A DNA stretch of 64,000 nt from Blasia pusilla (GCA_050084515.1 CM114271.1:30380001-30444000), one strand, 5' to 3'; counted from the first letter of the stretch, positions 44,665-61,609 are shown. Numbers and translations: made by a program. Notes: generated from the letters alone by a model not told the origin.

Positions 44665-45611
44665 ATCTCAGACAATGAAGGGTTACCAAAGGTTTAGGTC
44701 TAAACAAGGTCTCGTCTTCTAGACAAGAGCAAAACTTATTCACATCAAAAGAAAGGTGGCAGCCAAGAGTCCAAGACTCAGAGCAAAAGGCCGAAGTCAA
44801 GAAACCCAAGACTCTGACCTAAATCACTTTCTGTTGCCAAACCCGAGAGCAAAGCAGACCCCGAATCAAGATAAAGAACGATAAATAGGGCATCTGACTC
44901 GCCAGGGTGCCAAACCCGAATGCAAAGCAGACCCCGAATCCTAAGCCTAAACCCTGTCACGAAAGTGTAAACATGAAAGTGTAAACAGCCTAAACCTTGT
45001 CACGAATGTGTAAACTGAAAGCTCTAGAGTAGAGAGCTCTGTCACAAAAATATAAAGCTGTAACATAAGATGTGGCGGTCATACAAATTCAGTGAGAGAG
45101 AGAGAGAGATCACGAACTCTAACTTGAGCAAAGCTGGCCGAAATCAACGGATGCTCGTTCACAGACATACACTCGAGAGAGCCTCCGGTCACAAAATGTA
45201 AAGTTGCAAGGCCTCGTCTGCTCACGTGGACAGTGGGGCGTGGCTGCCGTGAGGTCTTTCCTTCCACGCTAACGATGGAGCTGCGGAGCACCAATAGTAT
45301 CCGGCTCATCCAAGTAATGCAAAGGTTCAAACAAAGAAGAAGGGATGGTAATGCTACAAGATTGCAGAGTCCGCCTAGCAGGGCTACGGTACAACGGCTG
45401 CGCGCACCACGATACGGAGGGAGTGGCGATTCTGGTGAAAGCAGCCCAACACAGGAAGAATTTTACGAATTACCGCATGGGACACGAGAGTCTGGATAGG
45501 TGCAAAGCAGTACAAGACAGGTGCAAAAAAGCTAATCACGCTGGAGTCGCTCGACAGGTGCAAAAAAGCTAATCATGCTCGAGTCGCTCGACCCGCTCAA
45601 GCTGCACAGTG

Positions 45612-46165
45612 ACATAGTCTGGAGTCTACAGTCTGGAGTCTGGAGTTCGAGCAACTTTGGAAGTTCGCGCATTCGGGGAATGGACCCCCTACAGTGGCAG
45701 CAGCAAGCCCTCGGAGTCTCGGACGAGTCGGACGGTCTGGGAGTCTGCACTCTGGAGTCTGGAGTTCGAACATCGAGCAACTTCGGAACTTCGCGACTTC
45801 GCGCCTTCGGGGATTCGGGGAATAGACCAACTCTAGATGCAGCTGCAAGCCCTCGGAGTCTCGGACGAGTCGGACGGTCTAGGAGTCTGCACTCTGGAGT
45901 CTGGAGTTCGAACTTCGAGCAACTTCGGAACTTCGCGACTTCGCGCCTTCGGGGATTCGGGGAATGGACCAGCTCTAGATGCTTGTTTGCAAGCCCTGAG
46001 TCTCGCATAAGTCGGACGGTCCGGGAGTCCAGACGGAGTCCGGATGTGGAGTTCGGGCAAATTCGGAAGCTCGCGCCTTCGGGGATTCGGGGAATGGAGC
46101 CCCTGCAGCGGCAGCAGCAAACCCTCGGAGTCTCGGACGAGTCGGACGCAGGGTCTGGGAGTCTC
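45612..46165. repeat. GC-rich minisatellite, about four units of 128-144 bp, in the hAT 5' region
   Basis: Unit starts (CAAGCCCTCGGAGTC or a close variant) at 45703, 45846, 45990 and 46118 give periods of 143, 144 and 128 bp, with a partial unit before 45703. Each unit holds GGAGTCTGGAGTTCG and GCCTTCGGGGATTCGGGG. It is CpG-rich and open in several frames, so ORFs across it are artefacts. It lies between the transposase start and the right end, where a promoter is expected. Confidence 0.9.
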
Positions 46166-46587
46166 GGACCTCGGCCACCCGACTCACCCCCACTCAGCGG
46201 CACTCAGCCACTCACTCGTTCCCTTCGGCCCTAAATTGCGGCTGCCCTACATCGGATGGCCAAGATCTCCTCATGATGCATCTAACGGTTCTCACGGGAT
46301 ATCCGCTATTCCGACCACCTGAAAGTGGTCCAGCGAAAGACCGACCGCCGTCAAACGCATTCCGGACGGAATCCGGGAGATGTGACCGGCAGCTGCCATA
46401 TTTCGGCGTAGTCCTCCCGGGAAACGGCACATTTCCGGTGCAAAAATTGCCGACCATCCAGAAACCAGAATATCCTCTGATGCCGTCAGAATCTTAGCCG
46501 GCTAATTTTCCCGGGCGTCGTCAATTACTGATTTCAATCGGCCAGCTTTACTCTACTTGCCGGTTCTCCCCGGACGTTGTATCGGAC

Positions 46588-47445
46588 CCACCTTCGTGAA
46601 AATGTTTCAATTTTTTATTCAATAAGTAGAAATTTTCTATAAGGTTGGTTTAAGAGGTTTCCACTAGATTTTTATACGTGAGAGTAGCAAGGCTAGACTT
46701 ACTTTGGATGAGATTTCTTTTTAGAGCGTGTCCCCATGGAGTCCGCGGCGGAAAATCCCATTGGGCCTAGGTCGATGGTCCTATCATTGGTCCAGCGGGA
46801 CAACGAGTTTCATCCAATGTCAAGTGTGTTGTATTGATTTCTGACGTTTGGTTATGATCAAGTGTAAGAAAACGACGGGCTAGAGTCCTTTTATTTCCCA
46901 AGGACCGTCCTTGATGTTTCTATGTCGTAAATTTCACCACGCATAAGGACCAAAGACCCACCTATGGTTTGTGAAATGATAACCGTCGATCGTACATCGG
47001 AAGGATCCTGCGACAATGAAATTGCCCCAGGGGTCTTGCTCTTAAAGGAGTTGATCTATATTTGGATCTATACTTTGAGCATGGCGATATGGAGTTGATA
47101 ACAACTATAGATTTATTATCCTAAAAAGGAATAGCAACCTAGGCAATTTGAAGGACTCGGTTGAAGAAATCCATAAGGAGAAGGCAATCACATTAGTGTT
47201 TGATACCATGCTTGAAAAACCTTTAAAAACAAGCCAAGGAGATTGGATGAGCACAAGGACAAAGAGATTTGTGTCAAGGTAGATTGCCATGTTAGGATAG
47301 AAATCTCGTGCAAAATTTGGAATGTCAACCATTGGATGAGGATGTAGATTACTGAGGGCATTTACTACATTGGTTATGAGAGGTGGAATCATTATGTTAA
47401 CCTATGTGGTATATTACATGTGCTACTCATAAGCTTTAGTAGCTA
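46588..47445. other. No gene recognised
   Basis: Short frames only; the part near 47100-47400 may belong to the old Gypsy remnant that follows. Confidence 0.45.
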
Positions 47446-47715
47446 GTGGGGTTCAATCCTAGGATCCCAACTTGGTTTGAAGAACATAAGGCATCTCAAG
47501 TGAGGCAAGATGCATGCTTTGAAGTTGGGGATCTCATCTTGATAAGACTAAAGTTCCACCAACTACCTATAAGTATTTTCGGGAGGATGGCACCAAGATA
47601 TGCAAGATCGTATGGGATACTCAAAAAGGTTAGGGAGATGTCGTACTCATTGAGATTGCCATTGGAAATGAGGAGTGGATTTCCTTATAAGTCTTGTCTC
47701 AATGGATTTCCTTAG
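47446..47715 (+). pseudogene. Unrelated Ty3/Gypsy integrase C-terminal fragment
   Basis: 90-aa frame with FEVGDLILIRLKFHQL, APRYARSYGILKKV and YSLRLP, the GPY/F-type module found at the C-terminus of many plant Gypsy integrases. It belongs to a lineage different from R0-R5. Only this piece is recognisable on the plus strand, while RT lies on the minus strand next door, so the remnant is rearranged. Confidence 0.65.
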
Positions 47716-48581
47716 CATTAGCCATAGCTTGATAGCGTCAAGCTTGTCGTGATTGGGTCATAAGCCTTTTGTGGTCAACACGAGTCCCAAGAATTTGACT
47801 TCTTAGATGATGAAAGGACACTTACAAGGTTTCGCAAAAAACTTGTTATTCTTCAAATTCCCAAGACTTCTTTGAGAAGAACCTCGTGTTCCTCTTGGGA
47901 TCACCACATATATGAGGATGTAATCAAAGAAAATCACTAGTTCCCTATCTAACAAATCTTGAAAGGTATAATTCACATATGAGGGTCATGAAAGTATTTG
48001 GCACGTTGGTTAGTTCTAATGATATCATTAGGAATTTTTAGGATGCGAATCATGTCGCATGTTGTCTTATGTTCATTCCTTTTTGTAATTCGGATTTGGT
48101 AATAACCTTTCCTTAGGTCTATCTTGATAAAATACTTGGACCTTACAACCACATCAAACAAGTCATCTGCCAAAGGCAACAAATATTTGTTCTTGATGAT
48201 TTTTTGGTTCAACGCCCTATAATCCATGCAAAATTTCATAGGCCCATTCTTTTTTGAGATGAAAAGGGAAGGGGCTCCAAATGCCAACTTACTGGGATCA
48301 AATAAACCCACTTTCCTTGAATGGCTTAATGTGCTTATACTAGTGCTTATACAAGAGTTTTCTTTCTTTGGGGTGTCATCCTCCAAGGATTTCTCGCAAT
48401 TGAGGTCGACCATTCTAGGAAAAAGTTCAATCTTATCATCCATGTCTCTCCTACGTGGCAACCCTTTTGGATGATCCTCGCTTAAGTCATCCCCCAAATA
48501 TTCCAAGATTTTTCTCACCCTAGGCGTGAGATTCCCGTTTAGTTCCTCCTTTAACGATACTTCATTTGTTTCAAACTTCAT
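47716..48581 (-). pseudogene. Unrelated Ty3/Gypsy reverse transcriptase fragment
   Basis: Minus-strand frame 48581-47973 carries the RT fingers and palm: FGAPSLFISKKNG, FCMDYRALNQ, LPLADDLFD, FIKIDLRKGYYQIRI. Below 47973, in broken frames, follow FFDYILIY (where the active YVDD box belongs) and EVKFLGLVL. It is decayed and has no neighbours of its own element on this strand. Confidence 0.8.
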
Positions 48582-49538
48582 GTTTTCAACATGACTCCCA
48601 AAAATTAGCCCAAAATTGAAATTTTCACTTAAGATCCTTTCATACTACGTCCCTACAAGAAACTCCGCCCCTTATTTCCTAAGACCAATCCCATGGCATA
48701 CACTTGTCTTTCTCTAGTCTTCTGATTAGCTAGTCTGTAAATATATAGTTCGCTTTGGTGTGTCTTACCAAAGTTTATCCTCCTTAGACCAATGATTATG
48801 ACTTGCTTCTTCGGTCCCTATATATTAGCATAGAGTTAGCTATTTGCGACGTTCATGTAATCTTGTTCTATCCATTTATATCTACGATATGAGCTAGTAT
48901 CGTATCTATATACTAGTTCTTCTTACTCATTGGTATTTCCACCATCCCAAAGGTGGGAAGTGGAGCCACGAGGAGATCTAGGTACAATTGAGATTTTTTT
49001 TGTTGGGATTTGAGTCTTTTTCAAAGTGAGTTAAATAGTGTCATACTTCAAAAATGGTACTTCACTTGGTTTCCCATTGAAGAAGCCATAGCAACTAGGT
49101 TGCAACATTGTAGAACATTAGGTTTAGGTATAATAACTCGGAATCCATAGAGTTATTATACCTAAACTCTACCATTGGAGAATATGTTGCCCAATTCATT
49201 TGATCTACTGAGATATAGTTTCATAGATATCCCTCAAGCACCAAGTTTACTTGTTCTGCTTAACCCAAAGTGTTCAATTGGTGACCTAAACATAAGAGCA
49301 GATCTGTTTCGAGTGCTTCAACAAACATATCTTGAACTTAGAGACAAACTTGATGTCATGATCATATATTAGTTCATTCAATAAGCCCGAATATATATCT
49401 CAAAATATGGTCGAGATACTTCAATGATTTAATTACATTTTGAGTCAGAATGAGAATTCCCATTTTAGAAAATCAATCTACTTCCATTATTAAGATTGAA
49501 TTAAATCCTTTCAACTCAAATCCCCATGATGAAATCTA
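48582..49538. other. No gene recognised
   Basis: AT-rich spacer with short frames. The last four bases (TCTA, 49535-49538) would be the R4 target duplication, whose partner lies outside the window. Confidence 0.5.
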
Positions 49539-50003
49539 TGTCACATCTGAGTAGCCGATAGGCTGAGATCTATCGTGGATAGGGCGTAGGAGCCAACGGA
49601 CTATGTTGAGTGTAACTTTGTCCCACGGTATTGGATGAGGTTGAGGATAGATCCATTGTGTCAGGAATGTCCTTTCTGATAACTTTCATGTTGAGGTCTT
49701 TTACAGTCGGGTGACTTGTTGACCAGGTCACCCGCCCCTGGTAACCTGTGCGCGCAGGTTACCAAGGGGAGGGCTATTTTTAGGCTCTTCCCAACCCTAT
49801 ATAAGAGAGGAAGATGGCTTTCCTGAGCCATCTTTCTCATGTTGGGCCGTTGGAGCACCTCCCTTGTATGTGTGTGAGATAGGACTAGGGTGCTAGCGTC
49901 CGGATTCCTTGATAGCACAAGGTGGACGAGGATCAATATGCCAATGTAGATTGAGGAGTGGAGTTTTAGGCCGGGTGTGCCATTTTTACTACTCTTTATT
50001 TTT
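49539..50003 (+). repeat. R4 long repeat L1 with promoter
   Basis: 465 bp closely matching R1 L1 and L2. TATATAAG lies at 49798-49805. Upstream are two palindromes, CGGGTGAC...GTCACCCG (49708-49734) and GGTAACCTG-TGCGCG-CAGGTTACC (49740-49763), also present in R1. It ends at CTTTATTTTT. Confidence 0.85.
49797..49805 (+). promoter_or_regulatory. TATA box of R4
   Basis: CTATATAAG, followed about 30 bp later by the presumed start of the retroelement RNA. Conserved in R1. Confidence 0.6.
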
Positions 50004-51275
50004 ACATGAGAAAGATGTCAGGGGGCTGGTGGGAATTCATTTTTTGCAGGTAGGCAAGCGAGTTGCCTTGGTTGGGAGCCCGTGGAGACATTGGTTGGCG
50101 TCGTATTTGTCATTTTTTTGTGCTCGGAAGGCCGTGGGCGGAAGCGTTGTCCGTTTTTTCTCAGATTTTGTTGGTGCACAGGGATTGGGGACAACGGCAG
50201 AGTGTAGTACGGAGTGGGCGTCGGGTGTACGCGAGTGAGTATCGAGAGAGAGAAGAAAAGAGAGTTAGGGCTTGCAGCCGCCGGGGGCACTGACGGGCGT
50301 TTAGGTCGGCGGGCGGCGACGGCGCGCCCCCTCCCCATTTATTGCTTCCTCCCCAAAAGTTGGGGAGGCATATAGGGTGCGGGCCAGCCCCCGCATTTAG
50401 GGCCCAAGGGGCCCGCATAGGGCCGCGGGCCAGGTTACTCCCCCCTCCAACGTGGTAGGACGGACGAGGTCGGTCCGGCGAACGTGGTAGGGCACGGACA
50501 GATGTGGTCAGTCGGCAGAGGTCGTTGAGAGTCCGGATGTGGTGGGGGTCATATTCACGTGGTCGGACAAGGCATACGTGGTTGGAGTGGAGCCCGACCA
50601 GGGTGAGTCAGGTTACATGCCGCGTGTGGGGATGGACGGAGATGTTTGCGTGACATGATGTTTTTGGGGCCCGACAGGGCGTTGCGAGAGTTGACGATGG
50701 AGGGGCAGTGCGCATGATGCCGACAGGTTGTCCGCATCTGTTGACGGGAGGATCGACGTGTTTGTCGAGGAGAGTGTTGTGTTGCGGAGATTGTCATATC
50801 ACGTGGAGGAGTGCATGTTGACGGTGCAGTAGGTTGGAGGGCGTGATCAGGTTACCCATTCGAGTCCCTTTTCCCGCACTTGTCGTATGTGATTGAGAGT
50901 GTTGGGTATCGGGTAGTAGCTGGTGCTTGGTGGGTGCAGTGATGGTGACGAGTGTAGATCTTGTTCATGTGTAGCACATTGGTGGATATACGGCGGTTGC
51001 CGAGTAGGGGTCGCGTGTATGACCCGAGAGAGTGTCGCTACGTTAGGTGAGTCAGTTGTGAGGCTCATGGTGAGCCCGAGTGTTGAGTGTGCGTGAGGCC
51101 GGGTATGTCATCACGGGATTGATGTAAGCATAGGTGAGATAGTGAGGAGTGTGGGAGACTCGCGGTAAGTCTGAGCCCTTGAGCGGGTGAGACAGGGTTT
51201 GTCATCACGGCGTTCTTCCAGGGTTCGGAAGAACGGGGTAGTGCGAGCAATAGTGGTGGTGTGACATAGAGTGGA
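50004..51275 (+). other. R4 5' leader
   Basis: 1.27 kb without coding domains. It contains GGCGGAAGCGTTGTCC near 50130 and the GGTTACCCATTCGAGTCCC block near 50850, both shared with R1. No primer site of the usual TGG type was found next to L1. Confidence 0.55.
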
Positions 51276-52200
51276 GTGAGATACCGAGGGGTTACCAGTG
51301 AAGAGCTACCTCGACATCCATCCCTGGCTGGATCATCATCACTGGACATTGGGTCTGGTGACGAGATCGCAAACAGAGACAGTAGTACTTGGCAGGAGAT
51401 GGATGACATGGGCCATCGGGGCATGCGTCGTTTCTCGGGTGCAGTGGGCACCATCGACTTAGATGATTTTATCCAGGAGTTTGACACATGGTGCGACTTC
51501 CACGAGATACGGACCCTGACACAGTTCAACCCTTTCATGGCATGGAAGGGGCTGTTCCAGCACTTGGAGGGTCCTCCGATGGATGACTACATGGAGTTTT
51601 GATCACTATATTCACTAGAGATCGATGCCTGGAGGATGTATTGGGCTCCAGGATATGTGTCCACTAGTGGTCGCAAGGCATATGATGGGATTGTGAGAGG
51701 AGAGAGACCCACACCATCAGCCTGGAGACTAGATGGAGAGGAGGGCAGTGAGACACGCGATGTGGTAGAGACCTCTGGTGGTAGAGGGCCACCTAGCTTC
51801 AGCCCCACAGTGGAGTTCTTCCGATAGTTGGGGAAGAGCTACCGGGCATGCACCGACAAGTGAAGAGTCTCTGTGGATTTCGGTGACGATCGGATGAGAG
51901 TCTGAGAGAGGCATTCACACGCATGAGGAGGCTGATCATTGCTACGTTTGGAGTGACTGAGGCGCAGTCAGTCCAGTATTGGTACGGGACTCTGGATCGA
52001 GAACTACGGAGGAGAGTCCGAGATGCGGTGCTGATTCACACAATGAAGCCCACATTGAAGGTGGTCTTTGAGTTGTCTGAGCGTATTGAGCTTAACATGA
52101 GTGAGGAGCAGATAGTGACCGCTGGATTTTCTTGAGAGTCGACGGGTCCACGAGCGACGCTGACCCTAGAGGTGCCACAGCGAGCACCACTACCACGAGA
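51276..52200 (+). pseudogene. R4 gag, first part
   Basis: Frames 51276-51602, 51636-51827 and 51923-52135 align with R1 gag (DLDDFIQEFDTW, PFMAWKGLFQHLEG, LKVVFELSERIELNMSEE). Two stops, TGA at 51600-51602 and 52133-52135, stand where R1 or R1-like sequence has CGA (Arg). The frame is cut at 52200 by the CACTA element. Confidence 0.75.
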
Positions 52201-52233
52201 CACTAGAAGAAATGGGTGGTTTTTATGACTAGT
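52201..52233 (+). repeat. CACTA left terminal inverted repeat
   Basis: CACTAGAAGAAAT followed by a looser match (TGGTTTTTATGACT against TGGTTTTATGACT) to the right end at 60673-60704. Confidence 0.9.
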
Positions 52234-52559
52234 CTTTAAATGACTCAATGAAAGAATGACTCAAATTATGACTTAAATGGTTTAGTCATAACATTTAAGG
52301 TTCGTATAACTCACCTAGTCATCTCCTCATGACTAAAGTAGTTATCAATACCCTTTAGACATCACGAGTCATATTTGTTTCACTTGGGTAGTAATTATGA
52401 GTCGTAAAAAATGACTGACGTGTTTAAATGATTTAATGTTGCAATGTTACCGTGTTTCCTAATCATATTGGGATATAATTTCGTACCCATTTTTAAATTT
52501 TTATTCTTAGACACAAATATTTCTTTCTTTGTGTTCTTCTTTTCGATTTTTCGGAGGGG

Positions 52560-54100
52560 GGAAAAGGAGGTGTGATTGATGAGGACGAGAGCTTTGATTC
52601 TTTCAAGTCCTTCGGTGATTTCATGATATAATGAAGGTGTCTATTCTTCCTATCATTCGATGGTGCTCAAACTTGGCACAAAATCCCTCAAAACCTTCAA
52701 CGGTTTAGATCTTCCATTTTCGCCCCCATTCTTATTCAACAAATTAAACACCCTTTTTAGGGTTTACGATTTTTAATTCCATGTGTGAGTGGTAATTTGA
52801 AGTTTTTTCTTTTCCCCTGTGTTCCTTGGGTGGAGGTGCTCCTATGGGAGAAGTTTCCTGATTTTTGGACCCTTCCTTGATGGGGGAGGGGGGAAAAAGG
52901 GGTTTTGTGGAGAAGAAAGAGGGCTTTGAGTAGGATTCTTTCGAGTTATTGAGACATTTCATGTTAATATGAAGGTAAATCTCCTATCAGCCATTAGATG
53001 CTGAAAAAATTGGCACCAGCCTTGGTACCTAGTGCCTCAAAAATTACAACGGTTCAGATCTTCTTATTTAGCCCCATCTCATTCAAAAAACTAAACATCT
53101 TGTTTAGGGTTTACGATTTTTAATTCCATGTGTGAGTGGTCATTTGAAGTTTTTTCTTTTCCCTTGTGTTCCTAGGGTGGAGGTGCTCCTATAGGAGAAG
53201 TTTCCGGATTTTGGACCCTTATGGAGGGTGGAGGGTAGAAAAACAGGGGTCAAGGAGGAGGACAAGGGCCTTGAGTAGGCTTCTTTCGAGTCCTTGTGAC
53301 ATTTTCATATTATCATGGATTTAACTTTTTGTCCCACCATTGGACGGTGGTGCAACTTGGCACACACCAATTTCTTAAATCCCTCCACATCTTCAACGGT
53401 TCAGATCTGCCAGTTAGCCCTCCATGCTCAAACAAAAAATGAAAGACCAATTTTAGGGTTTACGATTTTTAATTCCATGTGTGAGTGATCATTTGAAGTT
53501 TTTCTTTTGCCCTCTATCCTTGGGTTAGGGATGCCACCCTCAGAAATGTTTCATGGTTTTTGGATCCCTTGTGAAGAGTGGAGGTAGAAAGAAGCGCCAA
53601 GAAGGAGGACAAGGGCCTCAAGTATGATTTTTTCGAGTCCTTGTCTTATTTTCCTGTTATTATGGAGTTAACTTTTGGTCCTACCATTGGATGGTGATGA
53701 AACTTTGCGCACACCAAGGTCTCAAGGTTTTCCACGTCTTCAATGGTTCAGATTTTCTAGTTAGCCAATCATGCTCAAACCAAAAATGGAATACCGGTTT
53801 AGGGCTTACGATTTTTAATTACATGTGTGAGTGATCATTTGGACTTTTTTCTTTTTTCTTGTGTTTATAGGATAGGGGTTCCACCTTGGGAAAAGTTTCA
53901 TTGTTTGTGTGCCCCTTGTGAAGGGTGGAGGGTAGAAAAAGAGGGTTGAAGAGAGGGATTATTTTGAGTCCTTGTGGTATTTTCATGTTATCATGGAATT
54001 AACGTCTCGTCCCACCAGTGGATGGTGCTGAAACTTGGCACAAGTCAATGCATAAAATTCCTCCACAACTTCAACGGTTCAGATTTTCCAATTAACCCCC
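52560..54100. repeat. 348-bp tandem repeat array inside the CACTA element, about 4.4 units
   Basis: The phrase TTAGGGTTTACGATTTTTAA (slightly varied in the last unit) recurs at 52757, 53103, 53453 and 53799, spaced 346, 350 and 346 bp. Each unit also holds a GTGTGAGTG-TCATTTGAAG block and CAACGGTTCAGAT. Units differ by many substitutions, so the array is old. Confidence 0.9.
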
Positions 54101-54641
54101 TGAGTTATATTTTTTAAATGCCCTGTGTCTTACAAACTATTTATTTGGAGACTCACATGACAACTCCCATCACATTTGTATGAATGGTCACGATGTGCAA
54201 AATACCCATGAGCAAAATGAGTCGGGTAACCTTCCATATTGTGTTGGAAATAGAAAGGAAGGATGTGGCATGTTACGAGAAGGAATGTTGATGTGGCATG
54301 GAAGGGAATGATGATGTGGCATGGAACGTTTAGGGTTCCTCTCGTTGTTTTGTCCCGAAGTGAGTGTGTGGCGGGAGAGAGTGAGTAGAGTGCAGAGTGT
54401 GGGACGTTCAGAGTTTCCTCCAGGCGGGAGTGGAGAGTTCGGAGGTCGGGAGTGGGAAGTTTGAAGATCAGGGGAGTGGGGAGGTCGAAGTGGAGAGGTC
54501 GAGATCAAGTGGGATGTTCACAGATAAGGATGATGGTCGGTGTTTGAGTCCTTTCACGACAAGTGTGCAATCTTATGAACAACAAATTCTGAAGACTCGT
54601 TTTGCAAATGAGAGTTGCAAAGTGCAACATTCTTGGCCGCG

Positions 54642-54642
<1 letters not shown>

Positions 54643-54736
<94 letters not shown>
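54643..54736. repeat. (CT)n microsatellite
   Basis: Pure CT run of about 94 bp inside the CACTA element. Three overlapping imperfect repeats follow (CTCCCACCTCTC...CATTCCTTCCTCCCAGTGCACCC) at 54765-55020. Confidence 0.95.
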
Positions 54737-54739
<3 letters not shown>

Positions 54740-55199
54740 AGAAATGTAAGCTTTGTACCACCTCCCACCTCTCTCCATTCCTTCCTCCCAGTGCACCCAT
54801 CGCACTCTCCGCCATTTTCCAACTCTCTCTTGGTCGGGCTATGAATCGAGCGGACAGATGGAAGCGCTCAGGCTGCATCAAATTGTCTCCCACCTCTCTG
54901 CATTCCTTCCTCCCAGTGCACCCATCACGCTCTCTAGCATTGTCCAACTCTCTCTCGGCCGGGCTATGAATCGAGCGGACATATGGAAGTGCTCAAGGTG
55001 CATCAAACCGTCTCCCACCCTTCTTTTATCTGGCGAGATCTCCAAGTCGTGCGTGCTTAAGATAGGAATATTTTTTGCAAGCGAAGCAACTACGGGGTGT
55101 GTTTCGTTTTGTGATATAAGGGAGACGAGTGATTTGGGATCTCCTTTTTTAATCGTTAGTGTATGTGGGGTGTTCATACAGAGCCTGTGAGTGGCGAAT

Positions 55200-59990
<4,791 letters not shown>

Positions 59991-60672
59991 TATTGGTGCA
60001 GCGAGCTTGCATTCTTACCTAGTCAATAAAAATGACTCGTTCAGCCTTATTGCAATGACTAAAGGATTCATTCTGTCGTGTCTGCAACTCCCACAGTCAT
60101 ATTGTTATGACTACACTAGTTTTAGGGCCTTCCACTCTAGTCATGAGTCACTACTTGACGAGTGCTTAAATGTGACTATATGAGTATATTACAATATTGG
60201 AAAAAAATTGAAATGACTACACGAGTTGTTAAGTACGTCTGAATACGAGAATGTAATGATTGGTGGAGACATGACTATTACCGCCTCATCCATGGGGTAC
60301 ACCTCGCACATTGTCATTGGATATTGTTTACTTTTACATGACTAAACATGACTACTGTAGTCATTGGTGGTAACTAGAAAGATACCCTAGATATGACTAC
60401 ACGAGTTGTCTTCCAAAGTCCACATCATCAGTGACATGTCACACCAATTAGTCCACGTCATACGTTGATGTATCATTATTCCACGTCATCTAAGTGACGT
60501 GTTAGTCATGGCCTCATGACTACACTCTCTAGTTATGTACAAGCGTCCACCTAAGCCAACCATCCTAGTTAGCCTAGTCGCTAGACAAATATGACTTGGC
60601 TTTAGTGTCTAAAGTAGTCGTCAGTCATTGCCAGTCGTGGAATGTAAAGTATGACTCGTATGAGTCATATAA

Positions 60673-60704
60673 CCCAGTCATAAAACCAAGGATTTCTTCT
60701 AGTG
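60673..60704 (-). repeat. CACTA right terminal inverted repeat
   Basis: Ends ATTTCTTCTAGTG, the exact inverse of the left 13 bp. Confidence 0.9.
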
Positions 60705-60707
60705 AGA

Positions 60708-61600
60708 GCGGGCAGGAAGAGCGGACCTCCGATTGCTCAGGAGCCATAGAGGATGGCCCCACCACAACACCAGTGTGACCATTGCCACAAATATGGTCAC
60801 ACTAGGGATCGATGTTTTGACCTTCGCCGAGGGGCACCTCCAGAGGTAGGCCGAGGGCCTGGGGGCAGTCGTCCTGGAGGAGGTCGGGGAGTTCTTCCTA
60901 GACGTGGTGGTAGAGGACCACCACCAGCTAGAGGAGATGGAGCAGGAGCACCAGAGTCGGCACTTCTCTCACGCATCGATCAGTTGGAGCAGAGGATTGC
61001 TGCCATGACGATGATGTAGCTTAGGGAAGGCACGGAGCTGCGAGCACCTAGTGTGACTCCAGCGTCTATCTCTTACCCTGACCTGGGTGAGGATCTCGCC
61101 AGTATGGGATTTATGTGTAGTGCAGCCCAGGTTGAGGCAGCTGCAGTGGTGACTCGGAGTGCTGCGAGAGGCACCAAACCATCGAGAGATGGAGTTGAGA
61201 TTGACCCACTAGAGGGGACCGATGGGCGTCAGGCCAGGGTTCCACAGTCATTCACATTGTTGGGAGCACTACACACACCATCGATGGTGCCTTGACGACC
61301 AACGGTGCCTACAGCTCAGGCACCTATGTCGACTTCACGAGGAGTTGGAGTGACAACTCCTATGCCGGCTCGAGTGGATTCAGTGTTGACCATAGTGTTG
61401 GAGGTGGCCACCAAAGTGAGTCAGACTCCACTATTTTCCGCCATAGAGTTGGCAACGTTGGGAGTTGGACCAGCTAAGGTGTTCCGGTTGGCCGCCACAT
61501 TGTGTGAGCGTGGAGAGATGACTGCTTCTTGTTCAGAGATAGTTGAGGAGGTGGTGGACTTGCCCTCAGAGCCGGTGCTCGGGACGTTCCCCACATAGTC
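60708..61600 (+). pseudogene. R4 gag C-terminus with zinc knuckle and linker
   Basis: CDHCHKYGHTRDRC (CX2CX4HX4C) at 60774-60815. A Gly/Pro/Arg-rich stretch follows, then LEQRIAAM, then a linker with EVVDLPSEP. The knuckle binds RNA in the particle. The frame upstream of 60753 contains a TAG and is offset by a small indel from the gag part before the CACTA insertion. The linker has several stops. Confidence 0.7.
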
Positions 61601-61609
61601 ATGGCATGC

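Larger units (their letters stand above)
41886..46579 (-). mobile_element. hAT DNA transposon, complete ends, TSD TATCGGAC
   Basis: 4694 bp flanked by perfect 8-bp duplications TATCGGAC at 41878-41885 and 46580-46587, the hallmark of hAT insertion. Terminal inverted repeats are CAGGGTCCGGGGAG (left) and CAACGTCCGGGGAG (right, reverse complement), 12 of 14 identical. CCGGCAA/TTGCCGG words recur just inside both ends. It contains one transposase gene on the minus strand and a GC-rich minisatellite upstream of it. Confidence 0.93.

Noticed and set aside
45532-46234. Long overlapping ORFs on both strands in the GC-rich hAT region
   Set aside because: They come from the 143-bp minisatellite, whose stop-poor GC-rich unit is open in several frames on both strands.
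49797-50900. Search for a tRNA primer site (TGG...) after L1 in R2 and R4
   Set aside because: No convincing site adjoining L1 was found; the GGTTACCCATTCGAGTCCC block is conserved but too far downstream and not in primer-site form.
52560-54100. Tandem array considered as CRISPR or centromere satellite
   Set aside because: Units of about 348 bp are directly adjacent without spacers, only about four copies, and confined to one transposon.
60753-61019. R4 zinc-knuckle frame as an independent small gene starting at 60753
   Set aside because: It is the middle of gag, cut off by the CACTA insertion; R0 has the same knuckle continuous with upstream gag.
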